Below, one piece after another: positions 1 to 12,057 of a stretch of DNA of 64,000 bases; positions within the stretch are counted from its first letter, which is position 1; every line of letters begins with the position of its first letter. The translations under genes were made by a program, and so were the position numbers. The stretch lies in assembly GCF_032854445.1 (NCBI RefSeq), contig NC_088307.1, positions 7,268,017 to 7,332,016 of the forward strand. Direction: 5' to 3'. Origin of the DNA: Liolophura sinensis (taxonomy: Eukaryota; Mollusca; Polyplacophora; Chitonida; Chitonidae). The notes below the pieces were generated by a model. It was not told the origin of the DNA. It worked only from the letters and a program-made list of their open reading frames with translations, and made no database searches.

Positions 1-477
1 ACCCCTGACTGGAAAAAAAAAAAAGCCTGTACAAAAGCTTGTCTCAAAATTTCCACTAATCCCTAACTTTAACTGCTGGCTGTTGTGAACTGCCAGGTTT
101 GCTCAGCTACTTTCTCTGGCACCCAGTGCCCTTTAATCTCCTTGGAAGTAATAAAGCTTATGTGTAGATTATTAAGACAGGGTACTGGGCAGGAAATGAG
201 GTGTACATTTCTGCCTGTTACCATATGAATAGTGGATGGGCTGGGAACAAATTTTACTAAAGATGTACTTGGGGACAAGTCTTTGATTGGAGCAACAACT
301 AGACCTGAATCTTGTCAGATTGCAGTACATATTTGTTTACACTTTGGAAAGAAACTAACGAAGGAAGTTTTGTGTTGTTTTTGTTTTGTGTTTTTTTATC
401 GCGCAAATTTGTTGTTTATGTGTGAGATTGAGTTACACAGTGAGGCTATACATTTTGTTTTTTGTGCACTCTTTTAG

Positions 478-589
478 TCTGCCCTGATTGACCAATCAGA
501 GAGGTTTCTGGAGGAATTATCCCGCACATCTGAGGCACAGATCCTACAGTATGACCAGCTCCTCATCGTTGATGATGTACTCATAGGAA
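478..589 (+). CDS. CCDC180-like gene, exon a
   Basis: The exon follows acceptor CTTTTAG and ends at donor GTAAGT. It is open in one frame, encodes 37 residues and leaves one base for the next exon, giving Ile at the junction. Confidence 0.75.
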
Positions 590-3186
590 GTAAGTAAGAG
601 TAAATGAAGTCAAAATAACAGGCGTTCGCTGGCTCAGTGTGGGGATTTAGGCCAGGTTTGTCAGCTATCTGGCAATGGTTGGCAGTACCAGATATTCAGT
701 CAGTTTTCATACGATTTTTGTATGTGACACAAAGTTTTCATCTTTCATAATTACAATAAGAGGTTTTGTTGGAATACAAAGGTATATGATGACCTCTTAG
801 GTGTCCATAATTACTCAGGGTCACATTACCTGCAACTTTGAATAGTCGAACTGTATCATTGTCATTGATTGATGCTAAATTTGTCTGATTATACATCATG
901 ATCATGATTAATCATTACGTTGTCAAAATTCTAAAAAATTGAATCAAAAATGCGCACGTGTTTACAGGTCTTTCATCTGACATATACTAGTACTTCTTTT
1001 TACTGTTCTTGTCCTTAGCAATCAATGTAGCAAACTGTCTATATACATACCCAGTATGTTGCCACTCAAAATTTGATATTTGTTTGACTACATCTCTCTG
1101 ACAATATTTTCTTATGGTAGTTGTTGAGCCCAAGAAGTTCCCAACCTCTGAATTGATCCGGCGTAAGACAGTGGGGCTGCCCCTGGAAGAAGAGGCATAC
1201 AAGTGTGTCATACCCCGGGGCAAAAACACCTGGCCAGGTGAGACACAGTAACTGGGTAGTATAAGCTTCAGGTTCAAGCTGGAGTGGGGAAGACCCTACT
1301 TAAACTAAGACTTTGTTCATCATTGAGTTACTTATTTTTCCATGCTTCTGAGAGTTGTAATAATGTGTGTGTTGTGAGGTTTGTTTTGAAGGTAGAATGA
1401 TATTTTAGTGAGAAAAATATTATTTCCCCACCAAAAGTAATATTTTGTGCATTTTTGGGGGTGAATATCATAATTCTCTCAGGCAGGTTTAGCTGCAGCT
1501 TTAAATCAGTGGATTTGACATTTATGTAGCTGTGAAGGGATGGTGGTTTCCTTCTGGCACTTTGGTTTTTTTTAATTTTAATATTCGTTCCATGTATCTT
1601 CACATTTCCCAGGTTTGCCTGCCAATGAGTTTGTGCTGAAGACAACTGGTGAACCTTCTCAGAAGCCTAAACAGACGGCATCGGTAACAACAGCAAAGAC
1701 AACATTGGGTCACAGCTCGGCAGTGAAAGCCCGAGACAGCGCTTACCAGGTGAGTTTCACTCTTGTCTACTGGAGGCTTAGTCTCCATGGCTGATGACTG
1801 TCCCTGCCTTTGTGTTTTTGAAAAAAGTATGTTTCAGTTACAGAAACACTGGGCATAAATTAGCTTACCCTATTTTCACAACTATTCGGAGAGGAAGCCA
1901 GCGTGAGGTGGGCTTGAAACTCACAGCGACCGCATTGTTAAGAGGCTGCTGGGATATTACGTTGCACTAGCCGACACGCTAACCAACTGAGCCACGGAGG
2001 CCTTCCCCCACCAACAACCCCACCACACCCCACCCCACCCCCCCACCGATTGACCTTGGATTAATAATGAAGGTGTACCTGAATCTGCTACTGGTTTAAG
2101 TCAGGAGCTTTGTCAGGTACAGGGGGCTGGGCAAGGTTTCTTCTGCCCATACACTTTATACCTGACCTTCGTTCTGTAAGTGAAATATTCTGAAATACGG
2201 CTTTCAACCCAAATCAGATAAACTAAGGCAGTTCAGAGACCTTTTTTTCACAAAATAAATAAATACCTGTATGTTCATGCTGAATCACATATTTACAGTA
2301 ATGATGGAACTGACATTGTGACCTGACAAACAAATCAACAATGTAGAGAATTTTACGCCAAACCAACAAACTGGGATTTAATTAAAATCAGTCATCACCT
2401 GATGCTACTTTGTTCAAAAATGGTAACTTCAGTGTACAAAATTTTGATGTTTACAATATTTTAAACAGTACTTATACACCTCTGTAATAACAGTACTTAT
2501 ACACCTGTGCAGTAACAGCACTTACACACCTGTGTGCAGTAACAGTACTTATACACCTGTGTAATAACAGTACTTATACACCTGTGTAATAACAGTTCTT
2601 ATACACCTGTGTGACAACAGTACTTATACACCTGTGTGACAACAGTACTTATACACCTGTGTAATAACAGTACTTATATACCTGTGTAATAACATTACTT
2701 GTACACCTGTGTAATAACAGTACTTATACACCTGTGTGACAACAGTACTTATACATCTGTGCAGTAACAGTACTTGTACACCTGTGCAATAACAGTACTT
2801 ATACACCTGTGTAATAACAGTACTTATATACCTGTGTAATAACATTACTTGTACACCTGTGTAATAACAGTACTTATACACCTGTGTGACAACAGTACTT
2901 ATACACCTGTGTAATAACAGTACTTATACACCTGTGTGACAACAGTACTTACACACCTGTGCAGTAACAGTACTTATACTCCTGTGCAATAACAGTACTT
3001 ATACACCTGTGCAATAACAGTGTTTATACACCTGTATCTTTCTTTGTCTGACAGGAATACAAGAAGTACTTCAAGTCCGTACTAGCTGACATAGAGGAAA
3101 AGAAACAGACCCAACTGACAGCTGAGGAAAGATGGATGCAGAACTGGGCTACATCTGTGCAGAAAGTCAAAGATCTGTATTCATAA
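478..3186 (+). CDS. C-terminal exons of a coiled-coil protein, possibly CCDC180-like (5' partial)
   Basis: Four exons join without a frame break: 478-589, 1121-1237, 1613-1749 and 3055-3186, ending in TAA. All inner borders are AG/GT and the phases agree (1 base carried over the first two junctions, 0 over the third). The product is the last 142 residues of a larger protein whose start lies left of the window. It opens with a charged helical stretch (SERFLEELSRTSEAQILQYD), then a Pro/Gly-containing linker (RGKNTWPGLPANEF), a Thr/Ser/Lys-rich spacer, and an acidic/basic helix with Trp residues (ERWMQNWATSVQKVKDLYS). This layout resembles the C-terminal end of the ciliary coiled-coil protein CCDC180, but that is a memory-based guess; the function is unproven. 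The exons are well supported, the name is not. Confidence 0.7.
1121..1237 (+). CDS. CCDC180-like gene, exon b
   Basis: Acceptor TATGGTAG and donor GTGAGA bound 117 bases. The exon encodes VEPKKFPTSELIRRKTVG and on to KNTWP, with the split Gly codon finished by exon c. Confidence 0.75.
1613..1749 (+). CDS. CCDC180-like gene, exon c
   Basis: Acceptor TTTCCCAG and donor GTGAGT bound 137 bases. It encodes a Thr/Lys-rich linker and ends AVKARDSAYQ in phase 0. Confidence 0.75.
1887..2002 (-). mobile_element. SINE family A, head fragment
   Basis: The reverse strand reads the tRNA-like head of family A, including the GGCTCAGTTGGTTAGCG-type A box and a B-box-like stretch. The 3' half is missing. It lies in an intron of the first gene. 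Confidence 0.8.
2468..3045. repeat. 25-bp minisatellite
   Basis: About 23 imperfect copies of a 25-bp unit (ACAGTACTTATACACCTGTG plus TAATA or TGACA) fill the intron before the terminal exon of the first gene. Because three units equal 75 nt, they create an open frame on the minus strand that is not a gene. Confidence 0.95.
3055..3186 (+). CDS. CCDC180-like gene, terminal exon
   Basis: Acceptor TTTGTCTGACAG precedes 43 codons and TAA at 3184-3186. The charged helical sequence EYKKYFKSVLADIEEKKQT is followed by a Trp-containing tail. Confidence 0.75.
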   Translation, partial: EYKKYFKSVLADIEEKKQTQLTAEERWMQNWATSVQKVKDLYS

Positions 3187-4594
3187 GTCTTCCTCGTATA
3201 TTCTATGGGTTTTATTACAGAGAAACAAACTGCCCATTGTTGTGTTGAATAGATGTATTCACCGTGTAAGGGCTTGGGATCAAGGGGAATGACTCTTACC
3301 GGACAGGCAGGGAAGATAACTGGGCAGTCAAATAGATCCACATCATGTGGATATATGATCTTTCGCTCTATTACTTCAATTTTGGACTTTTCGCATTTAG
3401 GTTCAGGTTTGGTATTTACAGAAGAAGAATTTGCCAGAATTTGTGTATTAAGTTGTTTTAGTGGCAACAACAATGGTTGAGATAGGTAACAAGACTGTCT
3501 CTCATGATGTTTTCCCATTTTCTTTGGATTTGGTCATGACTCGATTCTTCATTTCTTGCTGAAGTGAAAATAATTACCAATTTTTAGATTTATTTGCCTA
3601 GAGTTGTATTTCATCATGTTTAAAGAGGATTAAATTAAAACTTATAATTTCTAGAGAACGTACATGTATTTATTTTGTGAATTATACATTTAGATTCCTT
3701 ATCAGTAGTGTTATAGTCTTTGGAATGGAATTAACTAGTTCAGCTGTGTGCAGTATTTATATCCCACATGTGATGTCCCAGTATTGTCTCTCATGCAGGC
3801 TCTACAGTAGTTTTGTCCTTTGTTGATTTTGACTGTGATATTTCAACATTCCGTCCATCACTGTTTAATAGTTCTTTGCTACCTGCACGTGATTTTCCTG
3901 TAAGATGAACACGAGAGCTATATTTACATGTTGTTTTTAGAGTTTGCAGAGTCGTTGATTATTAGAAATAATATCTAGATTTTATGAATCAGAATATTTT
4001 GTCTGTCTCTGATTGTCGTGTTTACATATTTCAAAATTTATTGATAAATTTTCAAAATGTTACAAATTGTGTATTTTATTGTTTATTACGGTACCTGAGC
4101 AGTAATGTTGAACTTCCCGCTGACTTGGCTGTTTCTTTCTGTCAGGAGGTGTGTCAGGCATCTGTCGTGCTATGATTTCTGTTGAACTCTGTGTTGTTTT
4201 CTCGGGATTATCGGTGCGTTCCCCTCAGTCACTGATTCTTGCCAGACTCTGTCTCATTTCTTTTGGGCTATCTGGTTTCCTCAAGGACTTGTCTTTTTTC
4301 CAGGGTGTTATGTGTGGTGTCGTATTGTGTCTGGTTCTCTCAGGACTCCGGCCGTTTCATCTTTTGTCTTCATTAAGCATCTTGAGACTTAGATCAAAAA
4401 TTCAAGCACGGCTGGCTAAAATTAAAGCGTTTTGCTCTGTGAAGTTTAAAATTTGTACACTGATTCCTTTCTGCAGAAGAATGTACACACATGTACCAAG
4501 CACAGTTTGAGTTCTGAGTTTGGCTAGTTAAACCCCTGGAATTTATGACTAAAGCCTTTAGTTGCTTGATAAACAAGGGCTCTGGGCTTTAAAT
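3187..4594. other. 3' flank of the CCDC180-like gene
   Basis: This AT-rich stretch holds the presumed 3' UTR. An ATTAAA at 3629-3634 is a possible polyadenylation signal. I see no other gene or clear repeat. Confidence 0.4.
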
Positions 4595-5060
4595 TGCTTC
4601 CCAGTAGGTTCTGCTTCATATATTTTCTCTGGGCTCTGTCTGGTTTCTCGAGGGCTCTGTCTGGTTTCTAGAGGGCTCTGTTTGATTTCTAGAGGGCTCT
4701 GTCTGGTTTGCCAAGGGCTCTGTCTGGTTAGCCGAGGGCTCTCTCTGGTTTCCTGAAGGCTCAGTATGGTTTCCTGAAAGCTCCCTATTGGTTTTGCCAA
4801 GGGCTCTGCCCAGGTCAGTTTCCTGAGGGTTCTGTGTGGTTTAGTCTGGGATTTGGTTTCTTCTGGGCTATATTTAGTTTAGTGTGGCTCTGTCTGGTTT
4901 TCTGAGGGTTCTGTCTGGTTTAGTCTGGGATTTGATTTCCCCTGGGCTATATTTAGTTCAGTGTGGATCTGTGTGGTTTCCTGGGAGCTCTGTCTGGTTT
5001 AGCCTGGGATTTGGTTTCCTCTGGGCTATATTTAGTTCAGTGTGGCTCTGTCTGGTGCTA
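4595..5060. repeat. Degenerate TCTGTCTGGTTT minisatellite
   Basis: About twenty diverged copies of a roughly 20-bp unit (GGGCTCTGTCTGGTTTCT) occur here. The second half also shows a longer period of about 100 bp containing GGGCTATATTTAGTTCAGTG. Confidence 0.85.
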
Positions 5061-5350
5061 CTTCATAAATGACTGTTAATGTAAATTATTCCAAAACAAC
5101 TTTTGTTGGATTATGAGATTTAAGATGAAAAGACAGGGTTAATATAGTGTTTTACTTGATAAATGTATAAACATAACAGGAGGTCACAAGGGTGTTACAA
5201 AACTAGGTACCTTTCCTGCCCAGTGATGTCTAGGGCTCAAGTTGTAACCAACATTGTTCTCTTGTAATACATGTTTATGGGCCTACTACGTAACCAGAAG
5301 ACCTGCAGATTTTTACATCAGTTTTTTGCACTCCAAGGGTTGGATGGTTG

Positions 5351-5489
5351 TATTTATTTATCTGATTATTTGATTGGTGCATTGCACTCTACTCAAGAAT
5401 ATTTCACTTATACGGGGGAGGCCAGCATTGTGGTGGGAGGAAACTGGTCAGAGCCTGGAGGAAACCCATGACCATCCTCGATGGTTGCC
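5351..5489 (-). mobile_element. SINE family A, 3' part
   Basis: The reverse complement runs from near CAACCATCGAGGATGGTCAT through the TGGTTTCCTCCCACC-type core to the TATTCTTGAGTA..CACCAAT..AAATAAATA tail. The copy is diverged and lacks the tRNA-like head. Confidence 0.85.
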
Positions 5490-5636
5490 CTGTGGATGCA
5501 AACAAGATTGGACATACCAGTTCACCATTAAAGAGTGGGGGATGTATGAAATATAAAGATAATACCTAGATCTATTTCAGGCCAGGATTTTCAGGCCAGT
5601 ATGGTTGTGTACTTGTTCATGAAATCACTTGATATA

Positions 5637-5830
5637 CCCTAATTCTTCAATCTTCTAAACCACCTCTGCAACCAATATTTTGAAACATCCTGAGAGAACT
5701 ATCATCCATGTGGTGGAGAGAAATAATTTGCACAATTTTATGAAGCTTGCATCTTTAGTGACACAAACAGTATGTTTACCATCATTTTCTTTATAATTGT
5801 ATGCATAAATTCCAGTGAAAAAAGATTTAC
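5637..5830 (+). repeat. Unclassified dispersed repeat, copy 1
   Basis: This segment matches the reverse complement of about 49618-49812 over its length; both share CTCTGCAACCAATATTTT, AATAATTTGCACA and TTATAATTGTATGC. No open frame or terminal repeats are evident. Confidence 0.65.
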
Positions 5831-6107
5831 AGTTCTGGCTTATCTTACTGTAGACATTCACTCCTATGTTTCATCTCACAGGCAAGAATATTATCTGCCA
5901 GTGGTGCTACCCACCTACATACGTGCAACACACACATACGTGCAACATACTTCACTTATAATAAACACTTATAACAGGAAACTTAAACCCAGGGATCCTG
6001 CTTTGTATAGGATGTTTTCAAACTTTTCAAAATGTTTCAGAGCTTGCTTGGCACATCCGTGTTTTCTATAAACTCTTTCTACCATGCATGGAAATAAGAG
6101 AGCATAT

Positions 6108-6276
6108 ATTTATTTTATTTGATTGGTGTTTTACGCCATACTCAAGGATATTTCACTTATATGACGGCGGCCAGCATTATGGTAGGTGGAAACCGGGCAG
6201 ACCAACCCACAACCATCCGCAGGTTGCTGATAGACCTTCCCACATACGACCGGAGAGGAAACCAGCATGAGCTGGA
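6108..6276 (-). mobile_element. SINE family A, partial
   Basis: A typical family A tail and core lie on the reverse strand, ending just inside the head region (CCAGCTCATGCTGGTTTCC on the minus strand). Confidence 0.88.
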
Positions 6277-6417
6277 AGAAAGCATATACATGAGCTCAAC
6301 AAAACTAAAAGACATTATGCTATAAACATTGAATCTCACTACTGAAGTACATTGTATATGGACATAATTATGATGGATTTATTCGTTCGATGGTATTTAA
6401 AGGCGTACGCAAGAATA

Positions 6418-6465
<48 letters not shown>
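6418..6465. repeat. (AT)n microsatellite
   Basis: A near-pure TA dinucleotide run. Confidence 0.95.
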
Positions 6466-6468
<3 letters not shown>

Positions 6469-6697
6469 GACAGCGTTTATAGGTTTATACATGACAGCGT
6501 TTATAGGTTTAAAGATGGAGGGAATCGAAGAGAGCTGACTAGAGGATCTACTTTCGCCATGTGTAATTATGATAGCATACACTGAAAAAAAATCTTTACG
6601 GAAATTTTAACGGAAAGTGTGGTGTCGGAATTGTGCTGGAATGTACCCTGTTATTATAAACTAAGTGTCCAGCGCCCACTGTATTATGTAGTAACTG

Positions 6698-6705
6698 TGA
6701 CGTCA
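6698..6705. promoter_or_regulatory. CRE-like palindrome TGACGTCA
   Basis: A perfect 8-bp CREB/ATF consensus site lies just before the recombinase remnant. It may be part of that element's old promoter or chance. Confidence 0.2.
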
Positions 6706-6723
6706 CACGTACGGACTACTTTT

Positions 6724-7132
6724 TGATTGTCAACAAGCAGACCACACAACAAGCACGGCTGCAGATCAGTCAGATTCTGACCCCTTTGATCTCACCGACG
6801 CTGAAATTTGCATGTCCAGAAAAATCTGTGTCTCCGGACAGTCCGTTCTACCTCACACCAATTCCCGAATGTCGCCTCAAACCTGATGCAGCTGTGTGGT
6901 ATTACTCCACTCCAATGGGAGAGCATCGTTTGGGAGAGCTAATGAAGAGGGCAGCCGAGGCTACTGGACTGAAAAGCCGGAAAACTAATCACTCGGTCCA
7001 GAAAAACAACCGTCCAAACCCTTGTAAAATCTGGCGTCGCTCCACATAAAATTATGCAGGTCACCGGACACAAATCCCTTGTTAGCATCCTGGGCGCACA
7101 TGACTTGTCCATGCAGGACCATACAATCCAAT
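6724..7132 (+). pseudogene. Degenerate Crypton-type tyrosine recombinase, C-terminal part
   Basis: The first frame contains FYLTPIPECR, WYYSTPMGEHRLGELMKRAA and GLKSRKTNHS. This is the pattern of the Crypton-derived tyrosine recombinase domains also found domesticated in KIAA1958, ZMYM and QRICH1 proteins. The frame then runs to a stop at 7047-7049. The expected continuation (TTVQTLVKSGVAPHKIMQ, then VTGHKSLVSI) is in another frame from about 7001, so a frameshift lies near 6998-7003. The catalytic H-x-x-R motif reads TNHSVQK, with Gln in place of Arg. The N-terminal half was not found. The copy is broken and inactive. Family-level recognition is from memory of the motif set. Confidence 0.75.
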
Positions 7133-7141
7133 AACCTATAA

Positions 7142-8424
7142 TTATTCAATATAATATCCTATTAGTCTAATAGAATTGCTCTGAATAATCTGTGACTATT
7201 ATAATAGTCCCAGGAATATTACAACTGAATCAATACCTTATGTGTGTTATTTAACAGAATAATCTGCTAATCTAACAGAAAAATCGGCTAATCTAACAGA
7301 ATAGTGTGCTAATTTAACAAAATGATCTACTCGATACATTCTAGCATCACGCAAATAACAGACTTTCTGTTAAATTTAGCAGATTATTTTTTTGAGAGTA
7401 GATATTTGTCATGCTGCTATCATTCAGATAGCAATATACCCAGAAGAATGGAATTCATTATGGCATCACTTTCTACTGGAACATTGCGTGACATCTCAAG
7501 TTACAACCCTTCACCACTAACTTCTTTATGGCTTGATTTTGGTTTCGCATTTGTGAATTTACTGACAATCTGGATGGAGTTTTGTCCTGTGTAGGATGGG
7601 TGGATTCCACTAAGCTATATTTCTGATTTATGAGATTAAATCTGAAAGACGACTTTAAACATTATGTTTAGTCCACTTAAATTAAAATTTAAATACCCCA
7701 ATATCAAGCATTGTGACGAGGATTAGAATTTTACTTGTCAGAAATGCATAGCAGTGTGAAATCGGCCCTTACTCAAGTTGCAAAGTCCTGAGTGCATAAA
7801 ACTGACCATACAGCAATAAAAGTGATTAAAGTTTCCTTCTTTATTCTCTCAAATAACAAGTCATACGAAAGTACGAAAGTCGTGTGTAGATGGACATATC
7901 TCATCGGTCAATGTCTTACTTTTGATCACACAGCCATAATTTCTCAATTAGCAAATTTACCGCACGATATATCTGAGTTTAAATGTTTACTGTTTTCAGC
8001 TGGTGGCTGGGCGTATACAAACCATTTGATTTAATAATACATTGAGCATATGTAAACATGATTACCAAACTTCATAAACATATTTCTGATGTCACGTGGT
8101 ATAAAGTTCACGGTCATTTGCATATACCTTAACGCTGATGTTTTCTTGTACGAGATTCATTTATAACATCGACAGGCTAAAGTTTGAATGAATGAGAATA
8201 CGTAGTTCCCTATATGTAGGTTTCTCCAAAAAGCGCAGAACAGCTAAGCACTTCATGTTACTGCTGGAGATTACGTCGGTCCATATCATGTAACCTTTGT
8301 TTTGAGAACAAAGGGAATGATCAGACCCTTCACAAACGAGCTTGCGAGTTCAAATCCAGCTCTTGCGGCCGCAGCTTCAAGTTAGAATGTTTGACAGGTA
8401 TATTCCTATAAAGAGAAGCTATAC
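7142..8424. other. Gene-free stretch
   Basis: AT-rich sequence with a short degenerate repeat of CTAATCTAACAGAA at about 7255-7325. A tRNA-like GAGTTCAAATCC B box near 8347 may be a decayed SINE head. No coding signal was recognised. Confidence 0.4.
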
Positions 8425-8427
8425 CTA

Positions 8428-8431
8428 TAAG

Positions 8432-8471
<40 letters not shown>

Positions 8472-8850
8472 GGAGGCAGGCTACCTATATGTTGTATAAG
8501 TTTTGAGAAGTACCAAGAGAAGGAACCTGAAGGTTAGAGAGGTATACTATAAGTTATTGAAGGTTGGAGAAGGAATCTGTAAGTTACAGAGTTTGAGAGG
8601 TGTACCTAGAAAAGGTACCTATAACGTATTGAAGTTTTGTACGTGTAAGTTAAAGAGTTTAAGAGATGTATATATATATACCTGCAGAGAAGGTACCTAT
8701 AAGTTATAGGTTTGAGAAGTCCCTAGGAAGGTTTGAGAGGTGTACTTAGAGAAGGCACCTATTTGTTATAGAAGGTTTGAGAAGTACCAAGAGAAGGAGC
8801 CTGTGAGTTAGAAGGTGTCAGAGGTAAATATCTAGAGAATTTGAGGATTC
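8428..8850. repeat. Purine-rich tract: (GA)n then degenerate minisatellite
   Basis: A GA run at about 8434-8475 is followed by irregular copies of a unit around AGAAGGTACCTATAAGTTA and GGTTTGAGAGGTGTACC. One strand is strongly purine-biased. Confidence 0.85.
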
Positions 8851-8852
8851 TC

Positions 8853-8926
8853 TGACCGGCGTTATATATAAGTGAAAAATTCTTCATATACGGCGATAAA
8901 ACACTAATCCAATAAATAAAAAAAAC
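8853..8926 (+). mobile_element. SINE family A, 3' tail fragment
   Basis: Only the tail is present: TATAAGTGAAAAATTCTTCA, ACGGCGATAAAACACTAATC and AATAAATAAA. Confidence 0.65.
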
Positions 8927-8934
8927 AGTTATTT

Positions 8935-9200
8935 TCACGCGCGTTTGGACCAAAACGGACACAAGCACGTGAACGTCATATACCATATATGGATGAAAAA
9001 ACGAAACGTGCAAATTTTCACATGGCGTGCACGCTAAAATGACTCGTGCAAGCATTCGCCCAAAGTCCGATAATTTCTCACACGCATGCGAGAAAAACTC
9101 GTACATGCCATTTTTTCGCGAGTTCTTGTGTCCGAGTAAACCTCCGCCACAGCTATATAAAACCTTGTACCCCTCCTCCAGAACAGACAATTAAAGAGAC
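8935..9200. other. CG-richer island with short inverted repeat and TATA-like box
   Basis: This block has many CpG-containing words, unlike its flanks. CGGACACAAG near 8955 is repeated inverted (CTTGTGTCCG) near 9125, and CTATATAAAA occurs near 9153. It could be a decayed transposon or a promoter. No exon follows that I recognise. Confidence 0.3.
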
Positions 9201-9624
9201 AATGATCTGTGTTTGTGTTTTGTCATGCATGCCGACAGACAGACATGCAGACAAAACGTTTGGCTGACTGACAAACAGGAAGAAAGACAAATAAACGGCC
9301 ACAAAATCCGAACCACCTTTCGCAAATGTAATAAACAGTCCTGTATATGTGACAGATCCTCTTCATCCAGAAATAAATTCTCCTACCATGGATGTAGAGT
9401 CTGACATACACGCCTTCCTGAACTTGTATATTTCCAAAGACGGCGGAAGATGTACTTAACTGCATACTTATAGATAGCAAGCACATCCACATTAGCGAAA
9501 GACCTGGGGCCAATATACAGACTCGAGGCAAGCATGTATCTGAGACCTGGGCATTACAAATCTCGATACTTGTGGTCAGCTGGTGTTAAAGCATATAAGT
9601 GAGCATATATAGGCAAAGTAGGCA

Positions 9625-9705
9625 ACCAGTGTGTCAGCGTTAACTGTGATTGCGTAGTGCTTCGATCATATCTGGTGTCTTGGGCGTGATGTTTTAGTGA
9701 GATAA
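9625..9705 (+). mobile_element. SINE family B, internal fragment (diverged)
   Basis: The order AACCAGTGTGTCAG, TGTGATTG, ATCTGGTGTCTTGGGCGTGA follows the middle of the family B copies at 19876-20160 and 55019-55380. The match is weak and lacks both ends. Confidence 0.45.
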
Positions 9706-10007
9706 TGCTATATATATATAGGCCTAACCATTTCAGACAGAAAACAAAAATAAACCAACCAGACATCACCAATAAGTATTTTTCAACATTTATTCTGTTA
9801 ATGGAATAATATACCCGACAGACTTATCGGTACTATTTATTATTCATCCACGTAATTTATGCAATTCTATAAATGTTGTTGAATGTATATCCTGAAGAGG
9901 GTATGTTGGATACACTATATATATCAGCTTTAAGGGTCACTGATGTCACAGTTAATCCCAGACTGGCCTGATGTAAGAGGCAGGTGTAGACACACATGAT
10001 TTTTCTA

Positions 10008-11348
10008 TCCTTGGTATTGTAATATAACGGCATTTTTATCCTCAGGTGTGGTAAATAACGGCATATTTATTCAAAGTATGGCAATATAACAGCATTTTTA
10101 TCCCTAATATGTAATATAACAGCAGTTTTATCCCTAGTATGGTAATACAAAGGCATTTTCATCCCTAGTATGGAGATATTACATCATTTTTATCCCTGGT
10201 ATGGAAATAGAACAGCAATTTTATCCCTAGTATGGCATATTTATCCCTAGTATGGTAATATAACAGCATTTTTTTTTATCCCTAGTATGGTAATATAACG
10301 GCATTTTTGTCCCTAGTATGGTGATATAACGGCATTTTTGTCCCTAGTATTGTGATATAACAGCATTTTCCCCCTGGTATGGTAATATAACAGCATTTTT
10401 ATCCCTAGTATGTAATATAACAGCATTTTTTTATCCCCTGGTATGGTAATATAACAGCATTTTTTATTCCTAGTATGGTAATATAACAGCATTTTTATCC
10501 TTAGAATGGTAATATTACAGCATTTTTACTCCTGGTATGGTGATATAACGGGCATTTTATCCCTAATGTGGTAATATAACAGAAAAGTATCCCTAGTATG
10601 GTAATATAACAGCACTTTTTATCCTTAGTATGGTAATATAACTGCATTTTTATCCCTAGTATGGTAATATAACAGCATTTTTACCCCTGGTATGGTGATA
10701 TAACGGCATTTTATCCCTAGTGTTGTAATATAACAGCAAAGTATCCCTAGTATGGTGATATAACAGCTATTTTATCCCTAGTATGGTGATATAACAGCAT
10801 TTTATCCCTGGCATGGTAATATACTGTATGTTATCCCTAGTATGGTGATATAACGGCATTTTTTATCCCTAGTATGCCTGATATAACGGCATTTTATCCC
10901 TAGTATGGTGATGTTACAGCATTTTTATCCCTAGTATGGTGATATAACAGCACTTTTTATCCCTAGTATGGCATTTTTATTCCTGGTATGGTGACATAAC
11001 AGTATTTTCATTCCTAGTGTGCTGATATAATGGCATTTTTATCCCTAGTGTGGTGATATAACAACATTTTTATCCCTGGTATGGTGATATAACAGCATTT
11101 TTAGCCTTCGTATGGTTATATAACAGCATTTTTATTCCTTCTATGATAATATAACGGCATTTTTATCCCTATTATGGTGATATAACAGCATTTTTTTATC
11201 CCTAGTATGGTAATATAACAGCATTTTTTTTATCCCTAGTATGGTAATATAACAGCATTTTTATCCCTAGTATTGTAATATAACAGCATTTTTATACCCG
11301 ATATGGTAATACAACGGTATTTTCACAGTATTGTAATATAACGGCATG
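10008..11348. repeat. 31-bp minisatellite, about 40 copies
   Basis: The unit is TATGGTAATATAACAGCATT plus TTTATCCCTAG, with many point changes and variable T-run length. The array lies upstream of the p67phox-like gene and ends about 700 bp before its first recognisable exon. Confidence 0.95.
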
Positions 11349-11649
11349 TTTACCCTGAATATTTTATGACTCGAAATACCACGAAAGCGGAAAGGTCAGT
11401 CGCGATATCAAGGCCATACACGACTTGTTTACTGTGACGTAACGGAATTTGTACTGTGTGCTAGGCCTGCATGTAGCATAATCAACTTGCAATGCATGTA
11501 TTGTATTACAGCACCCAGCCTTTACATCCGGTCACTTACACACAAACAATTACACCATGTATCAGTCCGTATCCGGCATTTGGCGTTACTTTCTTATTTC
11601 AGATGCAAATATATAACTTAATTTAGCGTGTAAAATGCAAAGTTAATTG

Positions 11650-11794
11650 TGGGGTGGTCTGAAGCAACCTGCGGATGGTCGTTGGTTTTCCTCGGGCTCT
11701 GCCCGGTTTCCTCCCACCATATAATGCTGGTTGCTGTCGTATAAGTGAAATATTCTTGAGTACGGCGTAAAGCACCAATGACATAAATAAATAA
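11650..11794 (+). mobile_element. SINE family A, 3' half
   Basis: It has the core CAACCTGCGGATGGTCGT, the TTTCCTCCCACCAT block, the ATATTCTTGAGTACGGCGTA tail and a terminal (ATAA)n. The head is truncated. Confidence 0.9.
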
Positions 11795-11900
11795 ACGTAT
11801 AAAATGTAAAGCTAAAAATTTGCGCCAGCGGCCTGTAGAGTCGCAATATGCGTGTAACACCAAAAGGGGGACATCCATATAGCCTCGCTTCCGTTCTTGA

Positions 11901-11908
11901 TGACGTCA
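11901..11908. promoter_or_regulatory. CRE-like palindrome TGACGTCA upstream of the p67phox-like gene
   Basis: A perfect CREB/ATF consensus lies about 150 bp before the first recognisable exon, in a locally CG-richer stretch (11820-12230). Its position suits a promoter. No TATA box is obvious. Confidence 0.3.
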
Positions 11909-12057
11909 AGTGGCTTCGGGCTTCCGTGTACAGTAGGAACACTCTACATAAAAGATCGGACACCCATCGATGGGTTCAGTCAGAAATCTCGGTCTGCAGG
12001 AGACTTTGCGGAAACCTCCTGAGAAACCGGTCGCCCACTGCAGCTGTTGAGCATCAG

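Noticed and set aside
2624-2881. Minus-strand frame with repeated YKYCYYTGVQV
   Set aside because: It arises because three 25-bp minisatellite units keep the frame.
3024-3518. 164-residue minus-strand frame
   Set aside because: It overlaps the well-supported terminal exon of the first gene in antisense and has no family resemblance.
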